A stretch of DNA of 64,000 nucleotides from Desulfobulbus sp. (GCF_030824455.1 NZ_JAVBXR010000124.1:1-64000); one strand, 5' to 3'; positions 1 through 7,958 are shown, counted from the first letter of the stretch. The notes: generated from the sequence alone by a model not told the origin. Program-made: numbers and translations.

Positions 1-7
1 GATTAAG

Positions 8-553
8 ATGAAAAAGCAACAAATTGTATATTTTTTCATGGGCATATATATTGTTATATTAATAATTGCAATGTTTTTCAGCAATTTTATCCCTGGTAAC
101 AACAGTATAGTTTATTTATTATTAGTAAACATTTCGTTATCAGCTACAATTATATTGTATTCAGAAAAAAGAAGTGATAAGCGTAATTTAGAAATGCTAA
201 TTATAAGACACCCCTGGGCTGAATGTAGTACTTTAAGGCGCGTCTTTTTATTTTTCGCATCTATGTTCATGCTCTACTATCCTGTATATTTTGGTATACC
301 ATGGGTTTACAATACAGTTTTTGGAAAAAATGGGTATGTTTTTGCGATAGTCACAGGGTGGAAAGGAGCTGGGGCTAGGACTTGTGCTCAACCACTGATA
401 AATAATATAAGTACATTTCATTATGCCCCTCACGCATTATGTGTTAACGAAAACGAAAAGGGAAATTTTAAAATAGGAACCAAAATTAAATTGGTTGGAA
501 AAATATCAAAAGTCGGAGTGAATGTATTTAATATTGAAAGACAATTACCCTAA
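8..553 (+). CDS. hypothetical AT-rich membrane protein
   Basis: I do not recognise a family. The 181-residue product has two hydrophobic stretches near the N-terminus (about residues 8-28 and 34-52), a charged loop, and a third around residues 78-105, so an inner-membrane protein is likely. The C-terminal 60 residues are polar and end in a beta-like stretch. Base composition is far more AT-rich than the rest of the window, which suggests recent acquisition. Its stop codon lies inside the left arm of an attC-like inverted repeat, as expected for the gene of an integron cassette. The window begins only 7 bases upstream of the ATG, so ribosome binding site and promoter cannot be judged. Confidence 0.55.
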   Translation: MKKQQIVYFFMGIYIVILIIAMFFSNFIPGNNSIVYLLLVNISLSATIILYSEKRSDKRNLEMLIIRHPWAECSTLRRVFLFFASMFMLYYPVYFGIPWVYNTVFGKNGYVFAIVTGWKGAGARTCAQPLINNISTFHYAPHALCVNENEKGNFKIGTKIKLVGKISKVGVNVFNIERQLP

Positions 554-638
554 CCAGCCGATGAACCAGACCTGCGGAAGCACGCGTTCATTTCGTGGCT
601 AGTTCCGTTGCCGCAGGCTGGTTAGCTCCACGTTGGGC
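550..638 (+). other. attC-like recombination site (candidate)
   Basis: A 10-bp perfect inverted repeat (CTAACCAGCC at 550-559, GGCTGGTTAG at 616-625) encloses further pairing (TGCGG 573-577 with CCGCA 611-615, and AGCACG 579-584 with CGTGGCT 594-600). The right side continues as CTCCAC then GTTGGGC (632-638), which fits the integron core-site consensus GTTRRRY. A long imperfect hairpin between two same-strand orphan genes, starting at the stop codon of one and ending about 20 bp before the start of the next, is the layout of a gene cassette. The left core site is a poor match to RYYYAAC, so this is a candidate only; no integrase gene is in view. Confidence 0.5.
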
Positions 639-660
639 ATCAATCCAGTGAGGCACTGGC

Positions 661-1383
661 ATGTCAATTTTTGATCAAGAACCAGAAGACTGGAATGAAT
701 TTCAAAACTTGGTTGCTCAACTATTCGTGGAAATCGATTGTGAAGTTAAAGTCGAGGAGCGAATCAAACTGGTGCGGGGCGAGAAAGAGATTGACGTCTG
801 GGTACGCGACCCACACACTACACCACCATCCATATATCTCTGCGAGTGTAAACATTGGAACAAACCAATCCCCCAAGAGGTTATTCATTCCTTTAGAACT
901 GTGCTCTCCGATTATGGAGCCCATCGCGGATTCCTAATTTCAAGGGTCGGCTTTCAAGCAGGTGCTAAAGAGGCGATAAAAAATACCAATCTGGATCTAG
1001 TAACATTCACCGAGTTACAGTCGATTTTCTTTCCACGTTGGCGGGTTGCCATGGGTAAACGTTTCATGCCATATGCAGATCGCCTCTTCCCGTACTGGGA
1101 CTATCCCGGAAAACGTCCAAAAATCGAGTGGAATAAGCAGCATGTAGAACGACAAAACTTACTCTATAAAGCTTACTATCCGCTTGTACACCTTGGGCCG
1201 TCATTTGAAAACGAAGGCTCAGTATGGGAATTGCCAATGACACTTCCGGCCTTGGACCTTAATGGTTTGAGAAGCGGAAATGTTATTTTGTGTACCTATC
1301 GACAAGTGTACGACTTCATAGATAATAATAAAGACATCGCCCTGAAACACTTTCAAGTTTTATTCGGGGAAATAGAAGCTTAA
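661..1383 (+). CDS. Mrr-type restriction endonuclease-like protein
   Basis: The N-terminal half has the PD-(D/E)XK nuclease pattern of the Mrr catalytic family: Asp45 in the EIDVW strand, then the strand YLCECKHW with Glu62 and Lys64, followed by a helix and a GFLIS strand. Such proteins act as type IV (modification-dependent) endonucleases or as nuclease effectors in defence modules. Residues 130-240 (starting near FFPRWR) are not assigned and could be target recognition. The gene stands alone, with an attC-like site just upstream. At its 3' end GCTTAAC (1378-1384) fits the left core-site pattern RYYYAAC, but no matching right half follows. Nuclease fold likely; specificity unknown. Confidence 0.7.
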   Translation: MSIFDQEPEDWNEFQNLVAQLFVEIDCEVKVEERIKLVRGEKEIDVWVRDPHTTPPSIYLCECKHWNKPIPQEVIHSFRTVLSDYGAHRGFLISRVGFQAGAKEAIKNTNLDLVTFTELQSIFFPRWRVAMGKRFMPYADRLFPYWDYPGKRPKIEWNKQHVERQNLLYKAYYPLVHLGPSFENEGSVWELPMTLPALDLNGLRSGNVILCTYRQVYDFIDNNKDIALKHFQVLFGEIEA

Positions 1384-1519
1384 CCCAAGCGTCATTATGG
1401 CAATTAATCTTAGAAAATTCAGGGACAGTATGTCGAACTTCCAATGGATACAACAACATCAATGATACACACGCCATCTCCGGAACGTCGCCCCATCTTC
1501 TGACCTACCCCGCGGGGGA

Positions 1520-1684
1520 GTGAGGCTTGCCTTTCACTGGAAGTGCGTTATCGCCCCGCAGACCATCATCGATTACATCGTGGCTCATGAATTCTGCCAT
1601 TTTCACCAAGCCGACCACACCGACGCTTTCTGGAATGAGGTCGACAAGGTGTTGCCGGGCTTCTGGGAGCGGAAGGCTGCGTAA
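1520..1684 (+). pseudogene. C-terminal remnant of a YgjP-type (DUF45, M48-like) metallopeptidase
   Basis: This 54-codon frame has no Met start. It encodes LAFHWK, then a region with the zinc motif HEFCH, then HTDAFWNEVDKVLPGFWER and a stop. This matches the C-terminal end of the YgjP/DUF45 hydrolase family (typical pattern: LxFNWR, VVxHELxH, HSxxFW), whose members are about 230 residues, so roughly three quarters of the gene are missing. The frame stays open upstream to about 1493 but loses similarity. From general knowledge, this family often neighbours type I restriction hsdR genes, so the fragment fits a degraded defence locus. Bases 1384-1519 contain nothing else I can assign. Confidence 0.65.
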
Positions 1685-1846
1685 GGATGGGGCGGGGTTG
1701 GATGTGTGAGGTGACTTATTGGAAGTATGTTGACAGGCCATAGCTATCGATTACCATCACACCCAACCGTTGCTCCAGCACGATTCAAAATTCAAGATCT
1801 GACCCTGGCAACCGCTCACTTTAGCTCGCTCCATGCAAGAAAGGTT

Positions 1847-2737
1847 ATGAAATCAAAATCAAAAGAGTTGCAGAAGAAAATATCCGCCAAGAGAGCTTCC
1901 CTTGCACATGTGCTTAAAACAAATGTGAAAATCAAAGCAACTCTCAAGAAAGCCGCCAGTGAGCTCACCTTGGTAAATGAAGTTCTCAGTCAAGAAAAAG
2001 TCCCTCTTCAGGTTATGAAACAGGCCCTCAATCAGAATGAAGGTGTTGAACAGAAGGTTGAGCAGGCCGCAGACGATTTGAAGTTGGTCAACGTCAAACT
2101 CGCCAAAGAAATCACCGAGCGGATAGCCCTCGAATCCGAACTCGCCGATACAAAGACCGACTTGGCCGAAGTGCGCGACGATTTGTTAAAATCCCAGGTG
2201 AAAGAGGAAGAAGCGCAACAAATTGCGCTTCAGGACGCACTCACTGGCCTTCCGAACCGCGTGTCGTTTGAACAGGGGCTAAACCATGGATTGATCCAGG
2301 CAAAACGGCACGGCTGGGGACTCGCCGTCCTCTTTATTGATATCGATAAATTCAAGAGTATTAACGACTCTTATGGCCATGATCTGGGGGACAAAGTGCT
2401 GTTGATGGTGGCAAATCGTTTACAGTCTTCTGTACGCGATGAAGACATGGTCAGTCGCTGGGGTGGCGACGAGTTTGTGTGCCTGTTGTTGGAAGTCAAG
2501 CAAGAAGCCGACGTGACTAGCCTTGCAGAGAAGATGACCAATCGGATTGCTGAAGCCTGCGAGTTTAATGGGACTGTACTTTCTATAAAAGCCAGTATCG
2601 GCATTGCCATATATCCTGCAGATGGAGAAACTGCTGACGTTCTTTTCAAAAATGCCGATACTGCAATGTATAAAGCCAAGGGAACAGAGACTCGAGTTGT
2701 GCTGTTCCGAGATTCTGGCGAGCGAGAAGCAGACTAA
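1847..2737 (+). CDS. diguanylate cyclase with N-terminal coiled coil
   Basis: Predicted to make cyclic di-GMP from two GTP. The C-terminal GGDEF domain (about residues 125-290) has the intact active-site motif GGDEF at 206-210. An RxxD inhibitory site (RDED, 197-200) sits exactly five residues before it, so product feedback is expected. Residues 1-110 are rich in Lys/Glu/Leu heptads and should form a coiled coil, probably for dimerisation. No transmembrane or sensory domain is visible. I chose the ATG at 1847 because AAGAAAGG lies just upstream; the frame is open back to an ATG at 1727, but that extension looks non-coding. It sits at the edge of the accessory strip, convergent with the next gene. 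Confidence 0.85.
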   Translation: MKSKSKELQKKISAKRASLAHVLKTNVKIKATLKKAASELTLVNEVLSQEKVPLQVMKQALNQNEGVEQKVEQAADDLKLVNVKLAKEITERIALESELADTKTDLAEVRDDLLKSQVKEEEAQQIALQDALTGLPNRVSFEQGLNHGLIQAKRHGWGLAVLFIDIDKFKSINDSYGHDLGDKVLLMVANRLQSSVRDEDMVSRWGGDEFVCLLLEVKQEADVTSLAEKMTNRIAEACEFNGTVLSIKASIGIAIYPADGETADVLFKNADTAMYKAKGTETRVVLFRDSGEREAD

Positions 2738-2890
2738 CAAAGCACGCACTGGATAGGTGAAGGCGGCTAGAGGTTTATGTTGCTAGCCTTCAACTTAGTC
2801 AATCGAAAAGTCAGGATCTCCCCTGTAATTTTTGACGTCAGCAACCTGTTTCTTCTTTTTGGGCCCGATTGGCCTTGTGTTTCTGGCCTT

Positions 2891-3820
2891 CTAGTGTTCG
2901 TGGCGGACAAAGGCGATTAGCCCAAAGATGGTGACGGCGACGCCGACCAGGGCGACTGGTCCCGGCAGGGCGGCGTGCAGGAAGACAATCTCGCCGGCCA
3001 GGGCAAACAGCACCTCGCTCGACTGGGTGGCGTCGACTGCCGCCAGTTTGCTGGCGTTGTCGGCATGGTTGCGGGCATGGAGAAACAAGGTGGTGGCGAT
3101 CACCCCGGAGGAAACGGCCACCAGGGCCGCAGTCGCCAGTTGGCCGCCGGAGGGCAATCCCGGCCTGACGCAGGGATAGAGCAGCAGCCAAAAGGGCAGG
3201 CTGCCGATGGAGAGGAGCAGCACCTTGGTGAAACTGTTGGCCAGCAGATCGCCGTCAATCTGCGGCAAACCGCGCCTGCCGCGCTGCGCCTCCCACACCA
3301 ACTGGTTGCCCAAGGGATAGCAAAAGGCGGCAACCAGCACCGGTAGCGCGCCCAGCAGCAAAGGCCGCAGATCAGCGGCGTCGACGTTGCTGAGATTGAC
3401 CAGCGCCACCCCGACCAGCACCACCAGGGCATACAACCAGATTCGCCGGGCAAAGCGGCCGCCGAAGCCCATCAGCACCACCAGGGTCGCAATGATGGTC
3501 AGTTGCCAGGTGGTGGCCACCACCCAGCCCGGGGCAAAGTCGGCGGCAAAGCAGATCAGCGCATAAAAGCAGCCAAAGCCGATAGAGCCGCTGATCGTCC
3601 AGAACAGCCAGTGGCGAACCAATTCGCCCATTACCCGGCCCAGATAGACCGGCCCCTTGAATAGCGCCAGCCCGACGCCAAGCAGCAGCGCCATGTACAG
3701 ATAGCGCAACGAAGCCGACCAGTACCAGTGGCCGCCGTCCAGGCTCATGGCCCGGTTGAGGACAAAGGTGGCGCTGAAAAAAAGCCCGGCGGCAAGGCCG
3801 GCAAGCATCAGGCGGATCAT
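2891..3820 (-). CDS. multidrug-resistance efflux-type transporter (DMT/EamA-like)
   Basis: A 309-residue integral membrane protein with about ten hydrophobic segments spread evenly along its length, and the two-fold repeat layout of drug/metabolite transporters. It resembles the EmrE-like multidrug efflux family (about 300 residues): an N-terminal segment with AGLFFSATFVLNRAM, a central PLGNQLVWE segment, and a C-terminal half with ATQSSEVLFALAGE. It would export a small molecule from the cytoplasm; the substrate cannot be inferred. The start ATG at 3820 opens directly into the first membrane helix. Convergent with the cyclase gene and possibly co-transcribed with the gene at 3872-4468, 51 bp upstream of its start. 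Confidence 0.7.
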   Translation of the reverse strand: MIRLMLAGLAAGLFFSATFVLNRAMSLDGGHWYWSASLRYLYMALLLGVGLALFKGPVYLGRVMGELVRHWLFWTISGSIGFGCFYALICFAADFAPGWVVATTWQLTIIATLVVLMGFGGRFARRIWLYALVVLVGVALVNLSNVDAADLRPLLLGALPVLVAAFCYPLGNQLVWEAQRGRRGLPQIDGDLLANSFTKVLLLSIGSLPFWLLLYPCVRPGLPSGGQLATAALVAVSSGVIATTLFLHARNHADNASKLAAVDATQSSEVLFALAGEIVFLHAALPGPVALVGVAVTIFGLIAFVRHEH

Positions 3821-3871
3821 GGGCAGGCAAACGCCCCCAGCAACCTGTCCTGTTTTCCCCCTTGGTCTTCG

Positions 3872-4468
3872 TTATTTTTTCTCATCTTCGAGATCCTGGA
3901 AATTCTGGCGCAAGGCTTTGAGCCGCTGTTGGTAGTCTTTGCAATCGCCGTATTCCAAAAATTTATGATAGCGACTGTGCATGGCGGCAACCTTCCTGGC
4001 GTGCTTGATCGGGCACCAATACTGCTCCGTTCTGGCGGCTATTTCCTGCACATAGGCAATCAGCCCGTTGAAGTAGCCGCAATAGACACAGTTAATCTTT
4101 TCGATGGTGTTTAAGTAGCTCAAATTGTGGCGATCTATAACAATGTACTCGCTGCGCTTCACTTGGGGGATTTTATACACTTTGAAACAAATCCATTGAT
4201 AGACCGAGGCGGTCGCGTCAAGAAAAAAGGCCGGAACGATGCACGCCCAAATAAACGGAACAGTGAGGATGTTCAACAAAGAGGCGTTCAATACATACGG
4301 CGCGACCCGAACCATAAATTTTTGTTGATACTTTCGCGCCTCTTCTTCAAAAAATATTTTCTTCCCTTTGATTTTGTAAAAAAACTCCGCTTCTTTTTTC
4401 TGTATTTCCGCCCGAAGCTCAGCTTCGAGCCGCTTTATTTCTTTGATCAGCTCCTCTATCCTATCCAT
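3872..4468 (-). CDS. conserved hypothetical membrane-associated protein with Cys pairs
   Basis: 198 residues: a charged coiled-coil start (about 1-50), one or two hydrophobic segments (about 58-95), then a soluble C-terminal domain. The C-terminal part holds CVYCGYFNG and, about 20 residues later, EQYWCPIKHARK, a Cys/His set that could bind a metal. I recognise this C-terminal pattern as conserved in proteobacterial proteins of unknown function but cannot name a family. The start ATG at 4468 has GGAG eight bases upstream. It precedes the efflux transporter gene on the same strand, which may mean shared transcription. Confidence 0.6.
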   Translation of the reverse strand: MDRIEELIKEIKRLEAELRAEIQKKEAEFFYKIKGKKIFFEEEARKYQQKFMVRVAPYVLNASLLNILTVPFIWACIVPAFFLDATASVYQWICFKVYKIPQVKRSEYIVIDRHNLSYLNTIEKINCVYCGYFNGLIAYVQEIAARTEQYWCPIKHARKVAAMHSRYHKFLEYGDCKDYQQRLKALRQNFQDLEDEKK

Positions 4469-4597
4469 GCGACGTCGCTCCTTGTTGAATGCCTGCAGAG
4501 AACGGCATTCAATGAAATGTGATTGGTTAAGTCGATATCGCAGAATCTCCCCTGAAATAACTCCTCGAGCGTGAAAAATTATCCAACTGCCTGGACG

Positions 4598-5029
4598 CTA
4601 TGGGGCAACAACGCCGTAAATGATGCGGCTGACCAACCCCTCTTGATCAAAAACGTATAAGATGCCGTTGCCTTGATCAAAAAGCGCGCCCCCCGTATCA
4701 TTCACATTCAGCTTTTCCTTAACGTCGCTGTATTTTGAGCCGACGCGGAACCCGTTGACGTCTTTAACCGATTGATCGTAAATGAAAATATGCTCAATCT
4801 TTCCAGTTTTTTTAGGAAAATTGATACTGCCAAATCGGTATTTGTAGATTGTCTGATCCCCGTCAATAATTCTGGAAACCGGCTTGCCCAGGATCCGCGA
4901 CGTGTCGTCCAGGGTCGAGATGCCCGGGGTCACCCCTTTGAATGAAACCTTGTTGGCGGCAAAAGACGCCGGACTGCAGCAGGCCCAACAGAGGAAAACC
5001 AAAGCCAAGGCGAGGATTGATCGTGTCAT
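4598..5029 (-). CDS. secreted hypothetical protein, possibly BamE-like fold
   Basis: 143 residues beginning with a clear Sec signal peptide (hydrophobic core about 4-20, cleavage likely after SFAA near residue 25). The mature part has the pattern VTPGISTLDDTSRILGKP followed by several short beta-strand-like segments and a second GSKYSDVKEKL motif. A turn-helix opening of this kind recalls SmpA/BamE-like outer-membrane or periplasmic domains, but the resemblance is weak and I do not assign a function. The ATG at 5029 was chosen over an upstream in-frame start because of the strong GGAG site five bases ahead and the signal peptide. Likely periplasmic. Confidence 0.6.
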   Translation of the reverse strand: MTRSILALALVFLCWACCSPASFAANKVSFKGVTPGISTLDDTSRILGKPVSRIIDGDQTIYKYRFGSINFPKKTGKIEHIFIYDQSVKDVNGFRVGSKYSDVKEKLNVNDTGGALFDQGNGILYVFDQEGLVSRIIYGVVAP

Positions 5030-5312
5030 GCGTCTCCTTTTTGCAAGGATGCGCGCTCGCCAGAGAGCAACGCAACCTGATGTTATTATTGCCAGGGAGT
5101 TTCCAGCCGATTTGATTTGCCGTCCATCCCGCGCCGCTGCCAACAACTCTTCGACGTGGCCCTGCTCTGCCCACGCCCGCCAGGAACTCCGGCGTGCTCT
5201 CAAATGACCGGGCAGTCCGAATGCGCTCCATTCTCGAGCCCGCCGACGGTGAAACAACCGGCCGGCCGAGGGCCCCTAGGTGAAAGAAGGCGGCGATTCC
5301 CAGTCCGGCTTA
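5030..5312. other. intergenic region with no recognised gene
   Basis: Between a minus-strand secreted-protein gene and the yefM promoter. Short frames here look compositional. On the minus strand the frame of the secreted protein stays open to 5257, but that extension is Arg/Ala-rich and lies ahead of a good ribosome site and signal peptide, so I read it as non-coding. I see no tRNA, hairpin terminator or riboswitch. Confidence 0.5.
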
Positions 5313-5356
5313 TTGACTTGTCGAGCCCCTTGCCCTATTGTACATTGAATCGTACA
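5313..5356 (+). promoter_or_regulatory. yefM-yoeB promoter with YefM-type operator
   Basis: TTGACT (5313-5318) and TATTGT (5336-5341) are separated by 17 bp, a good sigma-70 arrangement. Two operator half-elements, TGTACA at 5339-5344 and CGTACA at 5351-5356, are spaced exactly 12 bp apart and the first overlaps the -10 element. The E. coli yefM-yoeB operator is known to use TGTACA cores with 12-bp centre-to-centre spacing, so repression by YefM/YefM-YoeB is a direct expectation. Confidence 0.75.
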
Positions 5357-5376
5357 TATCGACCCGGAGGAAGATC

Positions 5377-5628
5377 ATGAATACCATCACATACAGCTCA
5401 GCCCGGAGCAATCTCGCGCAGACAATGGAAAAAGTTTGCGACGATCACGCCCCGGTTATCATCACCCGAAAAGCGGCCAGACCCGTCGTCATGATGTCTC
5501 TTGACGACTATGAAGCCCTCGAAGAGACCGCCTACCTTCTGCGAAGCCCTAAAAATGCTCGCCGACTGCTTGAATCAATCATCCAACTTGAAGCGGGCAA
5601 AGGAACCGAGAGGGAGCTGGCGGAGTGA
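5377..5628 (+). CDS. yefM: antitoxin, Phd/YefM family
   Basis: 83-residue antitoxin that binds and neutralises the YoeB ribosome-dependent mRNA interferase and represses its own operon. The sequence follows the family closely: MNTITYSSARSNLAQTMEKV at the start, then PVIITRKAARPVVMMSLDDYEALEET for the DNA-binding dimer domain. The C-terminal residues 55-83 carry the acidic, flexible toxin-binding tail. The ATG at 5377 follows GGAGGAAG and fits the family start; the frame extends upstream only through the operator. The stop codon overlaps the GTG start of the toxin gene, so the two are translationally coupled. Confidence 0.93.
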   Translation: MNTITYSSARSNLAQTMEKVCDDHAPVIITRKAARPVVMMSLDDYEALEETAYLLRSPKNARRLLESIIQLEAGKGTERELAE

Positions 5629-5879
5629 AGCTCGTCTTTTCAGAACACGCCTGGGACGACTATTTGTACTGGCAAAACGCCGATAAAAAAATTGTAAAAC
5701 GGATCAACACCCTCATCCGTGAGATTGAACGGACGCCTTACCAGGGCCTAGGCAAACCCGAACCTCTCAAGCATAGCCTCTCCGGATATTGGTCGCGCAG
5801 AATCACCGACGAGCATCGCCTTGTCTACAAGGTCGAAAATGATGCTGTTTTCATCGCTCAACTTCGATATCATTACTGA
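5625..5879 (+). CDS. yoeB: toxin YoeB, ribosome-dependent mRNA interferase
   Basis: 84 residues, the normal length of YoeB, which cleaves mRNA in the ribosomal A site. Family hallmarks are present: FSEHAWDDYLYWQ near the N-terminus, KIVKRINTLIREI, GKPEPLKHSLSGYWSRRI with the basic core, DEHRLVYKV, and the C-terminal RYHY ending that carries the catalytic His/Tyr in YoeB (Glu46, Arg65, His83 and Tyr84 in E. coli). All these residues appear to be kept, so the toxin should be active. Translation starts at GTG 5625, which overlaps the antitoxin stop by four bases. Confidence 0.93.
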   Translation: MKLVFSEHAWDDYLYWQNADKKIVKRINTLIREIERTPYQGLGKPEPLKHSLSGYWSRRITDEHRLVYKVENDAVFIAQLRYHY

Positions 5880-5976
5880 CATTTCCCTGCACCTGGCTCC
5901 TGCCGCGACCTGATCGTCGCCGGCCAGCGGCGCCTTTGCCTCGACCAGTTGATTCGTCCTGCACACGGAAAACCCG

Positions 5977-6573
5977 CTACCCTTGCCGACCGTTGTAGAC
6001 AATGGGGTTGGCGGCCGCGAAAACGCGGAAATCGGCCAGGGCCTCCTCGCGCATCATCCCCTCGATCAGCTCGATGCCGCGCCTGGCCAACTCCACCCTC
6101 CACTCGCCGGGCATGGGCCCCTCGTCAAATCCGGTAATCGCCTCCATGGCCGGATCGGCGCCGGCGATCACCAGTGAGCGAATGCCGGACCAGAGCACGG
6201 CGCCAAAACACATGGCGCAGGGGCTCCAGTTGACCACCAGTTGATGCGCGGGCAGACCGGGACCGCCCAGATCGTAGACGCCCAACCGTTGCTGGGCCAG
6301 CGACAGCGCCATGACTTCGGCATGGGCCGAGGAGCAGTTGAGCGGCACAACCCGATTGACGCCAATCACGACCAACCGCCCGGAATCGCGTTCAAAAACC
6401 CCGGCGGCAAAGGGTCCGCCGGTTTGACGCTCGGTGTTGAGGCGGGCAAAGCGCAGCACCGCCGCCATCCTGTCTTCCAGTTGCGGCAGGCATTCGGGCA
6501 ACCGGTGCAATTCGGCCGGGGCCCAGTCCGGCAGGTCGAGGACGAAACGGGCAGGCAGAGCGGTGTTGTCCAT
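5977..6573 (-). CDS. nucleoside/base deaminase, CMP-deaminase fold
   Basis: A zinc-dependent hydrolytic deaminase of the cytidine deaminase-like superfamily. The zinc and proton-shuttle residues are visible: His84 and Glu86 in SSAHAEVMAL, and Cys119 and Cys122 in WSPCAMCFGAVLW. The PCxxC motif is the guanine-deaminase/tRNA-adenosine-deaminase subtype, and the spacing and C-terminal FxxANP segment resemble guanine-deaminase-like members. At 198 residues it is longer than TadA (about 160), owing to extra N-terminal residues 1-35. The substrate is not settled by sequence; a free purine or nucleoside is most likely. No pathway partner lies nearby. Confidence 0.8.
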   Translation of the reverse strand: MDNTALPARFVLDLPDWAPAELHRLPECLPQLEDRMAAVLRFARLNTERQTGGPFAAGVFERDSGRLVVIGVNRVVPLNCSSAHAEVMALSLAQQRLGVYDLGGPGLPAHQLVVNWSPCAMCFGAVLWSGIRSLVIAGADPAMEAITGFDEGPMPGEWRVELARRGIELIEGMMREEALADFRVFAAANPIVYNGRQG

Positions 6574-6603
6574 GGCGTTGACTCAGGGTAGAGTGGTCGG
6601 GGG

Positions 6604-6960
6604 TCAGGCCCCCATGATCTTGCCGCGAAAGAGAAAAAAGACGGCGCCTAGCAGGCAGAGCCCGGCCCAGAGATAGTCCAGGGTCAGCTTTTCCTTGAGA
6701 TAGAACACCGAAAAGGGCACGAAAATCGACAGGGTGATCACCTCCTGCAAAAGCTTCAGCTGCCCCACGGACATGACGTGGTGGCCGATGCGGTTAGCCG
6801 GCGCCTGCAGCAGGTATTCGAACAGGGCAATGCCCCAGCTGACCAGGGCGGCGATGATCCAGGGCTTGTGCGCCAGGTTTTTGAGATGCCCATACCAGGC
6901 AAAGGTCATAAAGACGTTGCTGCAGCAGAGCAGGCCAATGGTCAGGATGTAGCGATTCAT
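6604..6960 (-). CDS. DMT family inner-membrane protein (DUF486)
   Basis: 118 residues with four hydrophobic helices, the size and layout of the DUF486 group of small drug/metabolite-superfamily proteins. Typical features are the opening MNRYILTIGLLCCSNVFMT, AWYGHLK, the ALFEYLLQAPANRIGH motif after helix two, and FSVFYLKEKLTLDYLWAG before the last helix. Function is unknown for the family; a homodimeric transporter is a guess. The ATG at 6960 was chosen because the family starts here; the open frame continues upstream to 7536 but that part overlaps a gene on the other strand. Confidence 0.8.
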   Translation of the reverse strand: MNRYILTIGLLCCSNVFMTFAWYGHLKNLAHKPWIIAALVSWGIALFEYLLQAPANRIGHHVMSVGQLKLLQEVITLSIFVPFSVFYLKEKLTLDYLWAGLCLLGAVFFLFRGKIMGA

Positions 6961-7155
6961 GATGTTCTCCGCCCGGAGGCGTTCGTGGCAATGAGGCTGG
7001 CTCGAATAGACGGCGCGGCGGCAGGCGGATCGTTCAAGAACCTTTGCTTTCGGCGCGAACCGGTATATTAGCAACAGCCCTGCCGATTTCCAAGGAGGAA
7101 GTCGGCGGCGCAGCCCAAGAGACGGCAAAAGAAAACAGAGACGGGAAAATTCGTT

Positions 7156-7845
7156 ATGCTGGGAACCATCGCCAACGCCCTGGCCATCATTGTCGGCGGC
7201 CTGATTGGCCTGTTGTTTGGCAAGGGCATTGCCAAAAAATACAAGCAAACCATCCTCCAGGGGGTGGCGCTGTCGGTGATCCTCATCGGCTGGAAAAGCG
7301 CCCTGGCCGCAGATCAGCTGCTGATTGTGATCGTCTCCATGGTGGTGGGCGCGACCATCGGCGAAGGACTGAACATCGAGGGCAGGCTGGAGAAGCTGGG
7401 CCAGTGGCTGGAAGCGCGGGTTTCCGCCGGCCCCGGCTCCAGTCTGGCACGGGGTTTTGTCACCGCCAGCCTGGTGTTCTGTGTCGGTTCCATGGCCATT
7501 GTCGGTTCGCTGGAAAGCGGCCTGACCGGCAATCACCAGACCCTGTTTGCCAAATCGATTCTTGACGGGGTGATCTCGATTGTCTTTGCCTCGACCCTGG
7601 GCGCGGGCGTCCTGTTCTCAAGCGCAGCGGTTTTTCTCTACCAGGGGCTGATCACCCTGGCGGCCGTTTTCCTCAAACCCTTGCTCGCCGCCGCAACGGT
7701 TGCCCAGATGACCGCGGTCGGCGGCCTGCTGATCGTCGCCATTGGCCTCAACATGCTGGGCATGGTCAAAATCCGGGTGGGCAATCTGTTGCCGGCCATC
7801 TTCCTGCCGCTGGTCTATCATCTCCTTCGCCTCCTGCTGCCCTGA
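7156..7845 (+). CDS. DUF554 family integral membrane protein
   Basis: 229 residues with about seven hydrophobic segments. It matches the DUF554 (YdfK-like) family by its start MLGTIANALAIIVGGLIGLLFGKGI, the GEGLNIEGRLEKLGQWLE loop and the C-terminal VGGLLIVAIGLNMLG...IRVGNLLPAIFLPLVYH segment. The family is thought to be a transporter or channel of unknown substrate. There is no strong ribosome site ahead of the ATG, but the family begins exactly here. It is followed by a separate promoter for the large gene downstream. Confidence 0.8.
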   Translation: MLGTIANALAIIVGGLIGLLFGKGIAKKYKQTILQGVALSVILIGWKSALAADQLLIVIVSMVVGATIGEGLNIEGRLEKLGQWLEARVSAGPGSSLARGFVTASLVFCVGSMAIVGSLESGLTGNHQTLFAKSILDGVISIVFASTLGAGVLFSSAAVFLYQGLITLAAVFLKPLLAAATVAQMTAVGGLLIVAIGLNMLGMVKIRVGNLLPAIFLPLVYHLLRLLLP

Positions 7846-7882
7846 TCTCAAGGCCCCACTGCCGCGCCGCGCAAAACTCCTG

Positions 7883-7911
7883 CTGACTTTCCGGGACAAC
7901 GCATTTACAAT
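7883..7911 (+). promoter_or_regulatory. candidate promoter of the dikinase-like gene
   Basis: CTGACT (7883-7888) and TACAAT (7906-7911) are 17 bp apart and lie about 48 bp before the start of the large gene. The -10 element matches TATAAT at five of six positions and the -35 element matches TTGACA at four of six. Inference from consensus only. Confidence 0.45.
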
Positions 7912-7958
7912 AGAAATGTTGCGGTCTTATTTTATCCTCTCCACCTGCGAGGTTGCCC

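Noticed and set aside
4598-5257. Longer N-terminus (219 residues) for the secreted hypothetical protein
   Set aside because: The extra 76 residues are Arg/Ala-rich and precede a strong ribosome site and a proper signal peptide, so the start at 5029 is preferred.
5030-5312. FMN-riboswitch-like words (GACGGTGAAA) near the toxin-antitoxin promoter
   Set aside because: The other conserved elements of the FMN class are missing and the downstream genes are unrelated to flavin.
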